64,000 bases of DNA from Narthecium ossifragum (Eukaryota > Streptophyta > Magnoliopsida > Dioscoreales > Nartheciaceae): assembly GCA_963920575.1 (NCBI GenBank), contig OY986973.1, positions 15,238,062 through 15,302,061 of the forward strand. The letters are read 5' to 3'. Each line of letters opens with the position of its first letter. Position 1 is the stretch's first letter. The position numbers and the translations under genes are program-made. Below the pieces are notes generated by a model, which saw only the letters and a list, made by a program, of their open reading frames with translations, searched no databases and was not told the DNA's origin. Positions 1-11,023 of this stretch are shown piece after piece.

Positions 1-910
1 CTCTTTGTTGCCCAGACTCTCGATCTTCATCCATTAGTGAATCAATCGGCTAGCCCTTGCTTTTCTCAGATGCTTAGAGGACATCAATGAACAGCTGCAA
101 GAAAGGATCTGTAGTTCGGAGTCAAGGTCTCAAAGGGAGCAAAGCGTGCAGGAACTTGATGTTACCTTACAGGATTTCTCCAAACACTTACCACAGAGGG
201 AGCAGAAGGATCAGCATCCAGAGGAGCAGTACTCGAAGAGTCGGCAGGCATTTCTGATATGGCAGAGTCTCTTTCCCTCCCTTAATACCCCTGTGTCAGA
301 ACTGATTGTATACCGGGTGGCACATCAGATGCAGTCTTTGAAGGTACATCAGGCGCAAAAGGAGTAAGATCAGTCCCAGTTCCCGTTCCGGAAGCGGTGA
401 GTTTTATCGTAGGACTGTGGCAAGCAAGGCACAGTCAGTTCCAGTCCCACGCTGGGTAAACTCTTACTCCCGCCTCCCCCATACCTCTGCCACTGATGAT
501 GATTCAACTATAATTAGCTCGATCTCTGCTGGCGATGCGCCCCTGTATCTCGACCCAGTGGAACTCCTGACTCTTGCTCTCGAACTGGCTTGTATGCTTG
601 TAACATCTCTGTACCAGTTGCAGGTTTTGGTTCTAAAACCAGGCTCGGTTCTCTTACCAACTCCATAAGGGGAAGTAGCGGCCCACTGACAACAAAGGGA
701 ATTTAGTAGGCTATAGTATAGCTATGGGCCTAGTCTTTCTGCTATCGTGCTCTCACGAGTGCTTTTGATGGATCAACTGTAGTATCTGATACTGGGCCTG
801 GGTCACCCATTAATTGCTATAAGGGATCTGTAACTGCTTCAATTTGTGCTTGAACGGATACTTACTCCCATTTTCACCTTTCACCCTGGAACCCCTTTCA
901 CTAAAAAAAT
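1..910. other. Gene-free organelle-type sequence
   Basis: I recognise no gene here. The short open frames at 146-367 and 417-668 resemble no family I know and look like chance. Base composition and texture match the gene-poor spacers of plant mitochondrial genomes and run without a visible break into the degenerate retrotransposon piece at about 914. Confidence 0.4.
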
Positions 911-913
911 GCA

Positions 914-1448
914 ATGATCTACGACCATCTTTGCTCTGGCATAGATGTCAAGCTCAAGTTCAAGTGCAGTAACAATGCCGCTGAATATGAGGCTTGCATA
1001 GCCGGACTACGAGCCGCACGAGAACTCGGGATCAAGGAGTTGGAAGTGTATGGAGACTCACTCTTAATCATCAGCCAAGTGCGGAAGAATTGGAAGGTCA
1101 GGGACCAGAAGCTATTACCTTTCCATAAGTGCTTAACAGAGCTGGTGGAGAAGTTTGATCGTGTGACTTTTACTCACTTGTTTCGCGATCGCAACAATTT
1201 CGCCCTCTTTGATCGAAATACCAGAAGGCTCGACAGTCGGACCCATAAAGGTTGGACAGAAGAGTGAACCTGCCTACTGCTACAACATCGAGATTGAGGC
1301 CCAAGCGCCAGAGGGTAAACCTTGGTTCTATGACATCAAGAGATATCTCGAGGATCGTACGCTCCCAGCTGAAGCGTCACACAAAGAGAAGCGAATGATC
1401 CAACGGCTAGCCTTTCAGTATATCATCGACGGTGAAAGGATGGAATAA
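914..1448 (+). pseudogene. Tat-lineage Ty3/gypsy pol fragment: archaeal-type RNase H and start of the linker to integrase
   Basis: Two overlapping frames (914-1267 and 1209-1448) together read as the second, archaeal-type RNase H of a Tat-lineage element. Visible blocks are NNAAEYEACIAGLRAARELG, VYGDSLLIISQV and FTHLFRDRN. The linker follows in the other frame with IPEGSTVGP, PAYCYNIE and PWFYDIKRYLE. A frameshift lies near 1,200, at the point where the family normally continues towards DALA. Only about 180 codons remain and no LTR, RT or integrase core is nearby, so this is a dead fragment. It is on the plus strand, opposite to the Tat piece at 3.0-5.1 kb, so the two are not simply one element. 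Such nuclear retroelement scraps are common inside plant mitochondrial genomes. Family assignment comes from motif memory, not a search. Confidence 0.75.
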
Positions 1449-3030
1449 TCCGAGGATACCCGGATCGGGTTAAGGACACTGGCACGGGGAGAAGCCCAGG
1501 TTCCCTTTCACCTCCTCCGTATGCCACCTGCAAGCCCCCGATCTCTCTGCTTTTTTATGGGACATTTACTTAGTATCTAGTAGCTCGTTTGTTAGTTGTT
1601 ATCATTTCTTGACTAGCTAGTAGGAAGTCTCGTCCTATCTTGTTCCCTAAATAATTGTGTAACTGACCGGTAGTTCCCTTTCGTTAAGGAAGGGTACTTC
1701 CCCTATAGACGGTGTCATAAGACCCTAACGAATCGATAGAGAAACCTGAGGTAAGTAGCTAACTGAATGAAGTCTTCAATCTAACATCTAGTAGGACTGC
1801 CTCTTGACTTGCTAAGGTCAGGAATAGAGTAATAGATTCAGGTCTTTCTCTTCCCCGGCTCGCTTCGGTACGCTCCCTTTAGTGCGCTCGTAGCTCTTGA
1901 AGATGAGTTGGTTACAGGGAGTAGAAGCAGGGTCTTTGATCATCCGTCGATCTAGTTCAAATCGGATTCCTGACTTGAGGTTGTTCGATCGCTTCCCCGT
2001 GGGAGTCAGAGTACGTTCTAACGCCCTACGAAGACTGGATCGAGAAATGAATAAGAATTGCTAAGAAGGTCCTAAACCTAGCGACGATTTCCTTATGAAA
2101 CTAAGAGGTGACGGAGGAAGGGCCTAACCCCATAAGGAAAGACTGACGATTCGGTAAGAACAATCAAACTGTTCGTAGCTCTAATTGCGTGATCGGCTGT
2201 TAAATGGGATATGATAGCTTCAAGCTCGAGGTTGCTGTAGGAGGGCTAACAAATAGAAAAATGTAGAGCAGCGAATTCAAACAAAAAGGTCCAGTTATTC
2301 TTTGATGATTAAGACCAACGTAGGAACCGAACTGTAAAGTAATGGGTCAGACTCCCTTCCTTTATAAAACCCCTATCTGTCGTAGTCTTCGAACTGGCAG
2401 GAGGTTTCTTCGCCCTAAATGGTAGCATTCCGTTCCCTATACATACGATATTTAGATTGACGAAGTAGAGGCTAGTGTAGCGCGGAACGAAGGAAAAGAA
2501 GAAGAAGAAGAGCAATGAGCGTAGTGTTCATCCAAAAAAAGAAGTCAGAAGATAGGAAAAGAAGTGACGATGTGACGTTCCGTTGTTATAGTTATCGTCA
2601 CTTTTCTACTTTAAGAAGTAAGGAAGAAGCAGGTCAACGGAGGCCTGGAGGTTCAGCCGGGCCAAACCAGGAGAGCGAGCAAGAAGAGGACACGAGGATG
2701 GAAGAAGTTCCAGCTAGCCGGTGGATCAGAGAATACATCTCCTGTTCTGGTAGTAGGGAAAGAGTAGTTGAAGAAGCCGGAAGTACTTGAAAGTGATTTC
2801 CAGTGATCGTTGAGACTGTATTAGCGTCGCGTGCGACTCTTGAAGCCTTCCCCTCTTTTATGCCTATCTTTCAATGACTATCTTCATCTTTTCGGACTAC
2901 CACAAAACTCCGTTTCCTTCTTTACAAAATAATTCTCCATCCGTCGGGCACACATCGTAACAATTCACCGCGTTATATTACGATGCTTCAACAACCCATC
3001 TTGGAGTCAATTCCGCTTTGGGGCCACCCC
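1449..3030. other. Gene-free organelle-type sequence
   Basis: No recognisable gene. The stretch has the mixed-composition texture of plant mtDNA spacers. Open frames at 2309-2515 (minus) and 2515-2790 (plus) are low-complexity, lysine/glutamate-rich or phenylalanine-rich, and I consider them spurious. Confidence 0.4.
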
Positions 3031-5069
3031 TTACTCTATTTCGTACCTTTCGCTTAATACTAGAATCGACAATTGAATACTGTAGATCCCCTTATGTTTA
3101 TGATCTCCCATATGCCTGATCTTCATTCGCATTTTCGGACCAACTTGGTGCGCTCCGCATTCTCCGGCGTGCACCTCGTACATGACCCTTTGGCCCTCGG
3201 GTAAGGACAAGCACCGCAAATATTGAGTCTTTCTCATCCCAGAGCTATGCGGTAGAGGGTGTCGTTCCTGTACGCGAACGCTGCCATCCTCTTTTGGAAT
3301 TGTGAACTACGGCACTTTTACGTCCGGGAGACGTCCATGACGGAAGTAGTCTAGAAATGACTTCCTCCAATCTTCGACTTGCTCTACTTCGGTAAAGGAA
3401 ACCTGCACCTCGTCCTCTTCCTGCTCTGGAACTCAGTCGAGCGTACTAGGAAGTAACCTCCGGTCTTTTAGACTGACGGTGAGCTGATTTTCCGGAGGTA
3501 GGGCGAGGGCCGTAGCCAGCTTTGCCAATGCGTCAGCATGCCTGTTCATCCCCCGAGTGACGTGGTGGATTTCAATATTATAGAACTTTCCCATCAGCCT
3601 TACTGCTATCTGATGATAAGTTTGTAGTTCCGGCTTGCGAACCTCGTAGATGCCATTCATCTGCCGAATCACCAGCTGTGAATCACCGAAGACCTTTAAC
3701 GTGGGATTCCCATGTCCAGTGCTATCTCGAGCCCTGTAATCAAAGCTTCATATGGAGCCTGATTATTTGAGCATTCTTTGATGAGAGAGCACGACTGGTA
3801 AATCACTCCCTTTTGTGGCGTAACGAAAACAATACCAACTCCAGATCGGTTGAGAGACTGGCCATTGGACGTCTCCGTTCGATATGCTCCGTCGAAGTAC
3901 ATTTCCCAAGTAGGAAGTTCTATTGCATCTGTGACGAGGACTTCTTCATCCGCTACGTCTTCGGCTAGGGGTGAGTCATCTGGAACGGGATGGGCTGCCA
4001 GAAAGTCCGCTAGCGCCTGCTGTCCCTTAACCGCCTTCTGAGGAACAAAGGTGATATCAAATTCCATAAGCATTAATGACCACTTCCCAACCCTTCCTGA
4101 CATCGTGGGTTGCGAAATCAAGTACTTGAGAGGATTAGCTCGCGAGATAAGGTGTATCTTGTGCGCAAGCATATAATATAATGTCTTAACTTCTTTGCTG
4201 CGAAAACAAGCGCTAAACAGATCGACTGCAGGGTATCTAGATTCTGCCCTGATAAGCCTCCGACTTAGGTAGTAGAGGGCTTGTTCCTTGCCTCCATCTA
4301 TCTGCTGCGCCAATAGTGCCCCAAGAGAATGTTCCTGAGCTGCAATAAATATATAGTAGAAGCGGCTTGCCTCTCTCCGGAGCGCGAAGCACGGGTGGTG
4401 AGAGTCAATATTGCAACATCTTATCAAAAGCAGCCTGACAGTGACTATCCTGCACAAAGGGAGTTCCTTTCTTCATCAGGTGAGAAAAGGGTTGGCACCG
4501 TCCAGAGAGGTTCGATATGAACCGTCTAATGTACGCCAACTTGCCTTGCAATCCTCTGACGCAAGTTCTTTGGCGGAGGCATATCTTGAATGGCCTTAAT
4601 CTTTGCTGGGTCAACTTCGATTCCTCTGTGACGAACCACGAAACCAAGGAATGCTTGAAACTCCTAAAGCGCATTTAAAGGGATTCATCTTCAAGTTGTA
4701 TTTTCTCAATCGTTTGAAGACAATGCGAAGATCGGCTACATGGTCTTGACAACAAGGTCATCCACATCGCACTCGACTTGCTTATGCAAGAGGTCGTCAA
4801 AGATATGCGTCATAACCTTTTTCACAGTGGCTCCCGCATTCTTGAGACCGAAGGGCTTTGTAGCAGTAAATGCCCTTTGGAGTGCGGAAGGCTGTATGTA
4901 ACTTGTCTTCTTCAGCTATGAAGATTTGATTATAGTCGGACGAACCATCCATGAATGTGAGAAGTTCGTGTCCCGTAGTGGAATCGACCATCAATTCTGT
5001 GATGGGAAGAGGAAAGTCATCCTTCGGACATGCTTTCTTGACGTCCTGATAGTTAATTACATAGTTAGA
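3031..5069 (-). pseudogene. Degenerate Tat-lineage Ty3/gypsy pol (RT, RNase H, archaeal RNase H, integrase zinc region)
   Basis: Read from 5,069 downward, the domains follow canonical Tat order over several frames. RT begins with ACPKDDFPLP, then MVDSTTGHE, FMDGSSDYNQI, FRTPKGIYCYK, and a VDDLVVK active-site block near 4,748-4,768 in which the usual Y of YVDD is replaced by D. The RT thumb (4,405-4,674) shows GLQGKLAYIRRFISNLSG. RNase H (about 4,000-4,370) contains GALLAQQ and LYYLSRR. A connection reading ALADFLAAHPVP leads to the archaeal-type RNase H with MYFDGAYR, ECSNNQAPYEAL and, frameshifted, RQMNGIYEVRKPEL and GMNRHADALAKLA. The last part (3,031-3,237) is the integrase zinc region, HAGECGAHQVGPK. 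At least four frameshifts make it inactive. No LTRs flank it, so this is an internal fragment. It lies about 900 bp from mitochondrial rps4 and looks embedded in organelle-type DNA. Confidence 0.85.
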
Positions 5070-5960
5070 AAGTGAATTGATAGTACTTTCCTATCCTTAT
5101 GAAGCAAGGAAATCCCAACTTCGGGGGTTATAATTAAAGTACCAAAGGTAAGAAAGTACAGGCGGACGTTACTTGATGCTATCAACCTCTCGTCCGGTGA
5201 TAGCAATATAGGCATTCACTATTTTCGATAGGCATTCATTGGGTCATTGACTGCCTCACATACCGGATAGGCAGATCCCGATGAAGGGGCTAAATAAACT
5301 CTTTCCTGTGGTTAATGTCCGATTTCAGATGTCACAGTCTTAGGTATATAAATCAAAGTCCAGGCAAGGGTATCGTGCTATCTTCCGACAGCACATTTCA
5401 GATCACAGGATACAGCTGAAAAACGCTAGGAGCTAGTGCCAGTCTAGCTGCTCTAACAAGCCAGCAAACTAGTGGCATTAGCGCCTTACCCTTAAGTGAG
5501 AAAGAGCTTCTTCCTTCGCTCCACTCGCCTTACAGCACTTTCATCATTCTAAGGATGAAACCCTCAGAAAGATCATGATGTCAGGCCATATCATGCTATA
5601 GAGATCTAGATCTTTATTTCATATCTATGATGTTCTTATCATGATCTTATCATCTTATTGGGTCAACAAACAAATGTCGTAGTATATAATATAATATAAT
5701 ATAATATAATATAATATAATAAGCAAATTCTCTTTGGACTCATTATGTAAGACTTTTGCGAGTTCGGTCATACAGCATTCATGCACTTCCCTTTACTCCA
5801 TAGGGCCTTCTCTCGCAAGTGTATGCAAAAAAAAAGCAAGCAAGGAAGGAGAGTGTCACATACCAACGTTAAACTTGGTAGTACGTCAAAGCGGATCTGT
5901 CATTGACTAAATGGCTTAGTAAAGTAGGTACTGGATTGGTAGCTTCGTTTTTGCTGATTC
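5070..5960. other. Gene-free spacer between Tat fragment and rps4
   Basis: No gene is visible. The stretch is AT-rich with a pentanucleotide microsatellite in the middle and an A-run near 5,826. It is probably mitochondrial-type 5' flank of rps4. Confidence 0.4.
5686..5720. repeat. (ATAAT)7 microsatellite
   Basis: Seven uninterrupted copies of the pentamer ATAAT lie in the spacer upstream of rps4. A candidate length-polymorphic marker. Confidence 0.95.
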
Positions 5961-5978
5961 GTGGGGGATCGTGGAAGA

Positions 5979-6004
5979 ATGGGGTTCGATTCCCGTTATA
6001 CGCG
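5979..6004 (+). other. tRNA T-arm-like sequence abutting rps4 start
   Basis: The bases just before the rps4 ATG read GGGTTCGATTCCC followed by TATACGCG, which resembles the T-loop and 3' acceptor half of a tRNA. No matching 5' half is visible upstream, so this is a tRNA fragment or chance resemblance, not a tRNA gene. It may mark an old tRNA processing site at the rps4 5' end. Confidence 0.4.
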
Positions 6005-7074
6005 ATGTGGCGAAAAAGACTGATTCAACGAGATATGCCATGCCTGCATTAAGATTTAAAACGTGTCGTCTACTTCCAGGAAATGTTTGGAACAGAGAAC
6101 TTTCTCTAATACAACGCCGCATTCTCCGAAGATTGAGGAACAAGAGGAGATCTATTAAAAGAAATCTTTCTCTGAGAGAAAATCTAAACAGTAACATCAA
6201 ATCACAAACTACACGAAAGTTGCCCCTTTATTATGGGGATTTACCCATAAGGGAGATGCACAGAGGAAGAGAACGCACTTCATATATCCCTTTTTTACTC
6301 AATCAAGAAACAAGATCGGACGTGATTTTGGTTCGTCTCCATTTTAGTGACACTCTTCCTCAAGCAAGGCAGCCGATAAGTCATCGAAAGGTTTGTGTGA
6401 ATAATGGACTGGTAAGCATTACTCATTTGAAAGTTTCCCACGGTGATCTAATATCTTTTCAAGAAAGTGAGGCGAGAACCCGCGGTGAAGAAATAAGGAG
6501 ATCTTTCTATATCGACATATCAGTTAAGAAAATCATAGGCAAATTCCTGCCGGTAAGAATGTGGAGAAGAACCAAAACAGAATGGTTCTGCCTACTCAAA
6601 ACTCAGAGGGGGTGCCGCCTGCTACTCAAATCCCGGTTTTTGCAAGAGTTGCGTTCTTCTATGCAAGAAGAAGACTTAGAAAAAACAAAGAAGTTTGGAT
6701 CCGCAAAAGTATGCTTAGGCAGTTCCTTCGCTGAGCACAACAGAATGAAGAGGAATTTGTTTCATTTCAAATACTTCTTTTTATCGAAGAGAAGGAAGGA
6801 GAAAAACCTATATCTTCCTACTCGAACAATAAGTCCTTTTGTTTACAAGTCTTCTTTATATAGTAATTCGACCTATTGCTCCGGATCCCCGTTTACTAGG
6901 AATATGAGAATCAAAAGGATCGAACTACCTACTCATTATTCGGAGGTGAATCATAGAACACCAAAAGCTGTGGTATCTTATGGACCTAACATAGGTCACA
7001 TTCCTCACGACATAAGATTGAAAGATCCAAACCTTCCTCTTTGGAGCGGAAACGGACGTGGCCAAAACATATAA
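6005..7074 (+). pseudogene. rps4: Mitochondrial ribosomal protein S4 gene, 5' end frameshifted
   Basis: Encodes small-subunit ribosomal protein S4 of plant mitochondria, an early 16S-type rRNA binder. The deduced protein matches the plant mitochondrial S4 pattern throughout: TCRLLPGNVWNREL, RRILRRLRNKRRSIKR, RKLPLYYGDLP, RPISHRKVCVNNG (S4 domain), MWRRTKTEW and a C-terminus ending LWSGNGRGQNI. The expected start ATG is at 6005 (MWRKRLIQRDM), but the pentamer ATGCC is present twice (6035-6039 and 6040-6044), which shifts the frame and gives a stop after five more codons. The remaining frame is open from an internal ATG at 6040 to TAA at 7072-7074 (344 codons), missing only about a dozen N-terminal residues. 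Apart from the break it is well preserved, suggesting a fairly recent transfer from the mitochondrion. The frame is also open upstream of 6005, but that part is not S4-like. Confidence 0.9.
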
Positions 7075-9594
7075 GAAAAGATCGGCGTAGTCACTCATAG
7101 GGACATATCTATCCGGAAAGAGGATAGTCTAGATCGATTCATAGATAGATTTCTCTCTTCTCTATATATAGAGGTATCTCCGTGGATAGAGATAAAGATA
7201 GGGATCCCCGTATATATAAAGGAAGAAAAAGTGCACTTTTTGACTACTACTACTATTTCTTATACTTAAAGCAAGGAAACATCGTTTTTTCCATTTTGAC
7301 TTACTTAAAGGAAAGGAATTGGTCGGAGCGTACACGAGCGAGCAGAGCCCAGGAAAGAGGTCAGACCGTCATAGAGCAGTCGACTAGAAGTAGAAGACTG
7401 CTGGCCTGAGAGAAGGCAGTCTCTCTCGGGAAACATGGCCCAATTTCTCTTCTTTCTTTTCACACGGGCAACATAGGGGAATAAAGCAGACCATGAACAT
7501 TTGTAAAAAGAAGGAAAAAAAACGGATGATTATCTTATGCTTTTGACAAAGGAGGACAAGAGCTCGAAGATCAAAGATTTATTGAGGAAGTTCTTATTTT
7601 TTATTTACTACCTTTGGCCCGTCCTTTGAACTCTTTGTTTTGCCAAAAATTGACTCGCATTTCTCTCTTTGCCCTTTTTTGGACTTGGATTCCGTTCTCC
7701 GAAAAAGTAAAAGAACTCACTGAGTACCATAACTTGATTATGAATTAGCAAGAGCTCTATTCTCTCTTTCTCTCTACTGCCTTCTTCTTTCAACTCGGAA
7801 CTGAGCCTCCTGCTTTCGCTTTCTGGTCTTCTCTCGCTTCCTCTTTTCCCTATGGTCTCAACCCAGCTACCACTATACCAGTTTCACTCTTTGGCACTGC
7901 TTCTTTCTATCCTGGTTTTGCTAACCAAAACCTATTGATTGATGAGCGGTACTCTTGATCTGGTTGAGCCAGCTCCAACTTCCTTCTTCCGTTGGTTGAG
8001 AGACAGCCAGCTTGCGCTTCTTTCTCCATCCTTTGACTGTCCACTGCTTGCTGCTATCAGACTGTCTTGGTCTTTGCTCCCTGCTGCCCTGACTATGAGA
8101 GCTCTGTCTGCTCCTCCTGGAAAAAACAAGCCAAGCGTACTGTCCATTTCATTCAAAGACAGGGGTGGCATTGGTCGATCAGAATCCAGCAGCCTGTAGT
8201 GAAAGAAGAAGGGAGTGCTAGACCCTGCCGAGAAAAAACCATAGTTCTTTAGTTCTTTCAAAAGTAAGGGCCTTTAGTAAATTGGTCTTGTGTCGGGAGT
8301 CATTCAATCAGAGTGGGAAGCTGACAGCGGTTAGGAAGATTAGGAAAGAAGAGTGCGGCAAGAATGGGTCTTTCTGTTGGGGTTTTGTCTTCCCTCTTTC
8401 CTTTGTTTCAGAAGGGGACTCTATGAAGTCAGTGGGAAAGGGGGGACCCTTCCCCCTTGCTTGCTCCCTTCCTGGCTTGTGGACCATTACCTGCAACTCA
8501 AGACTCGGGACCTAGCCCTTCTGTCCAATGAAAAGCAATCCTTTTCTGCTTCCCAACGACTATGACTCTCGCTGACAGGATTGTGAGACCACACCACTGG
8601 AACAAGGAAGAGGACCCCCTCCCTGATTGAACGAGCTCAGATCAATCTTCCCTGTCTGTGGTTGAGTCAGACAAGAGAAAAGTAGATCTGTCATGGCATG
8701 GTCCATAGATCATTGAAAATCGAGGTCAGGAAGGAAAGTCAGCGCTTCCATTCAAAGATTCGAGGATAAACGAGAGATTAAAGTACGCCTGCCTAGAGTA
8801 GAGGTGTATGCAAGAGAAAAGAAAAAGAGCAGAGCCCTCTAAAAGCGGGAAGAGAGGCAGAATCACAGTGATGGGAAGCAGTGAGGGAAAAAGGAGCTGA
8901 GGCTCGATCAAAGACAGGGAAAGGGGGAGTGTGAGGGGGTGCGGATTGCCACTCGGATGACTAGTCCTTCATCATGAGTCACTGAAAGACCATAATAATA
9001 AAGTAAAGAGACTGATTTATATAGGGCGGGCAGGCTCTTTGTGTCAAAACAGTCATCTTCTTCCTCTTTTCGTTGTGTGCATCTCTTTTTGTTTTGTCGG
9101 GTAGAACCATTGGATTCCCATTACTTTCTTCAGCATTGACCCGCGGGAAATGAAACTGATAGAACAACTCTCACTAACTAGCCTGAGCCAAATTGAGCGA
9201 AGCCTATTCTTTCTTTTTCCAACACTGAAAATGAGAGCGCCTTGTCGCTAAGCTTTCAAAAAACCAAGCAATATTGTAAAGAAGCGGTACGCAGTTGCAA
9301 GTCCGGGTCATCAATCAGGCTATGACAAAATACACTATGGAGCGAGAACCCTTAAGGAGAAAGGGCTTGAGCCCCTTCAAACTCATAGGCTAGCTCAAAA
9401 CGTCGAGGTGATAGCTTGAGGCTTAGCCCTCCTAATCTGACGGAGTTGTATGTAGGATAAGCGGGAAGGCTCAATAGAACGGGATCCTCACGTCCACAAT
9501 GGAGCTTCGCCTTGACTACAAAGTTTGGGGTGCTTCACTCACGCGGCTTTGCTAGATGGATGCAGAATAGTTGGATGGAGTCTCGCTCAGTCAA
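7075..9594. other. Gene-poor organelle-type spacer between rps4 and rps11
   Basis: About 2.5 kb without a recognisable gene. Several overlapping open frames of 60-110 codons exist on both strands (for example 7932-8261 and 8282-8515), but they have no family resemblance and unlikely composition. The texture, with short A/G- and C/T-biased runs, fits plant mitochondrial intergenic DNA. Confidence 0.45.
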
Positions 9595-10206
9595 TTAGTC
9601 TAGCCTCCCTGTAGAGTAAGATTTTTTCCGGAATTCTTTCTTGTCAAGTGAAAATGGAGATTCAAAAATGGTTGGAACTATTTGAACACGACGTTTTTTG
9701 GGGAGTCGGCATCCATTATGTGGAAGTTGGGTCACATCGTGGATGTACATAATTGGAGATTGATCTCCTACTCCTTCACCTCGAAAACCTTCTCTCCAGC
9801 TCAAGATCACTTTCTTCTTTTTCCTGAAATAAGTAGATCCTTTCACTTTCATGACAACGGACTTCAAACCCATCTTTCTGGTCGATCGCCCGACATGTTC
9901 CGCAGTTGCTTCAGCAGCATACCGAGAAAGACGAGACCTCCCTTTTCTTTCCTCCAAACAACCTGCGGAGGCCCCAGTCTTCTTATTCCCCCTAGCATTT
10001 GTCACGGTCACAAAGGTCTTATTTTTGATCAGTAAGACATGGACAAAATCAGTCTTCTTTTTCCGTGAACATTGCTCATCTTCCTCCGAGATGCTCTGTA
10101 CGAAGTTCATGGATTTGAAACTGCCCGCACCCGCAGGCCCAAGCCTATCAGTCTCGGCCCTTGTTTTTTCCTGGGGCATCCTATGTGAAAAGTGTTGAGA
10201 AAGCAT
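9595..10206 (-). CDS. rps11: Mitochondrial ribosomal protein S11
   Basis: Encodes ribosomal protein S11 of the mitochondrial small subunit, which sits at the platform near the mRNA exit and Shine-Dalgarno region. The S11 domain starts about residue 53 (FVHVLLIKNKTFVTVTNARG). It continues with KKTGASAGCLE, the basic stretch RSRLSRYAAEATAEHVG, GLKSVVMKVKG and the diagnostic C-terminal HDVTQLPHNGCRLPKKRRV at residues 156-174. The N-terminal ~50 residues are poorly conserved in the family and the true start is uncertain. The frame is fully open (203 codons). S11 proteins normally end at RRV. Here the next codon is CAA (9682-9684), so the frame runs 29 codons further. In plant mitochondria C-to-U editing of CAA gives UAA, which would restore the usual end. 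In a nuclear copy the extension would be read as encoded. Confidence 0.88.
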   Translation of the reverse strand: MLSQHFSHRMPQEKTRAETDRLGPAGAGSFKSMNFVQSISEEDEQCSRKKKTDFVHVLLIKNKTFVTVTNARGNKKTGASAGCLEERKGRSRLSRYAAEATAEHVGRSTRKMGLKSVVMKVKGSTYFRKKKKVILSWREGFRGEGVGDQSPIMYIHDVTQLPHNGCRLPKKRRVQIVPTIFESPFSLDKKEFRKKSYSTGRLD

Positions 10207-10950
10207 TTGCTCTTCGTAGCGCTCTCACTCATCAGTTGCTTCTGACATTCATTCCATTTTGCTTTTCTTCGTTACTTGACTGAGCGTAGCGGGCGTAGCG
10301 CCCTGGCTTGATTGAAAGCACCTCTTCTTTCTTCCTCTCTTGGCGGTGAGATTCGATGATAAGGCTTCTTTGTTCTGTTTGAAAGTCATCTACTGCTCAT
10401 TTGGTTCTCAAATTCTTTAATAAGCAAAAGTCTTTATCTTGTTGGCCAAGTCATTTGGTCTAGCCCAACCCTTTTATTTTATTAAGCAAAAAAGTAGTAG
10501 CCACTACCCTCGTCTATTTTCACTAGGGGCATCGAGTCATCACGCTTCTCTCTTTTAGCTGGCTGCTCGACAAGGCTTGTAGATTCGCAGAACAGAAGAA
10601 GAAGTTCACTCTGGCTTGCGCACTACAAAAAGGCAGCCAACGACTTCGAACGTACTCCGTCTTTCGAGCCTCTGTTTAGCTTCAAAATAAGGCGCTAGTA
10701 CAACGAACGCTGCTTTGGTGCGTCCCACCCCAACGTTCTAGTGCTTGACTTGACTCTCCCCCGCACCCTATCCAATGAATAAGGAGAAGGCTGGCCTATC
10801 GATGACCGAGCCAGTCTGATCTCCTTTATACTGACCTCACCAAACGAGCGAAGTCGAGATGTTGATGAGAAAGGGACGAGTCTCAAGGCCAAAGAGTGCT
10901 CTTTGAACGCTACAATGCATCCTTACGAATACAAGAGTGGTTTTTTGGTT
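10207..10950. other. Organelle-type spacer between rps11 and trnK
   Basis: No gene seen. The phrase GCGTAGCGGGCGTAGCGCC near 10,285 is typical of plant mtDNA spacers. Open frames here look spurious. Confidence 0.4.
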
Positions 10951-11023
10951 TGGGTATAGCAGGACTTGAACCTGCGACCATTAGGTTAAAAGCCCAATGC
11001 TCTACCAACTGAGCTATACACCC
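10951..11023 (-). tRNA. trnK: tRNA-Lys (UUU), mitochondrial type
   Basis: On the minus strand 73 nt fold as a standard cloverleaf. The acceptor GGGTGTA pairs with TATACCC (one G-T wobble), with discriminator A. The D arm contains AGTTGGTAGA. The anticodon stem TTGGG/CCTAA encloses CTTTTAA with anticodon TTT. The T stem GCAGG/CCTGC encloses TTCAAGT. There is no intron, unlike the plastid trnK gene, and no encoded CCA. It matches the native trnK of plant mitochondria. In a nuclear insertion it need not be expressed. Confidence 0.95.

Noticed and set aside
7932..8565. Possible mitochondrial genes between rps4 and rps11
   Set aside because: No frame resembles a known mitochondrial protein, and frames overlap on both strands.
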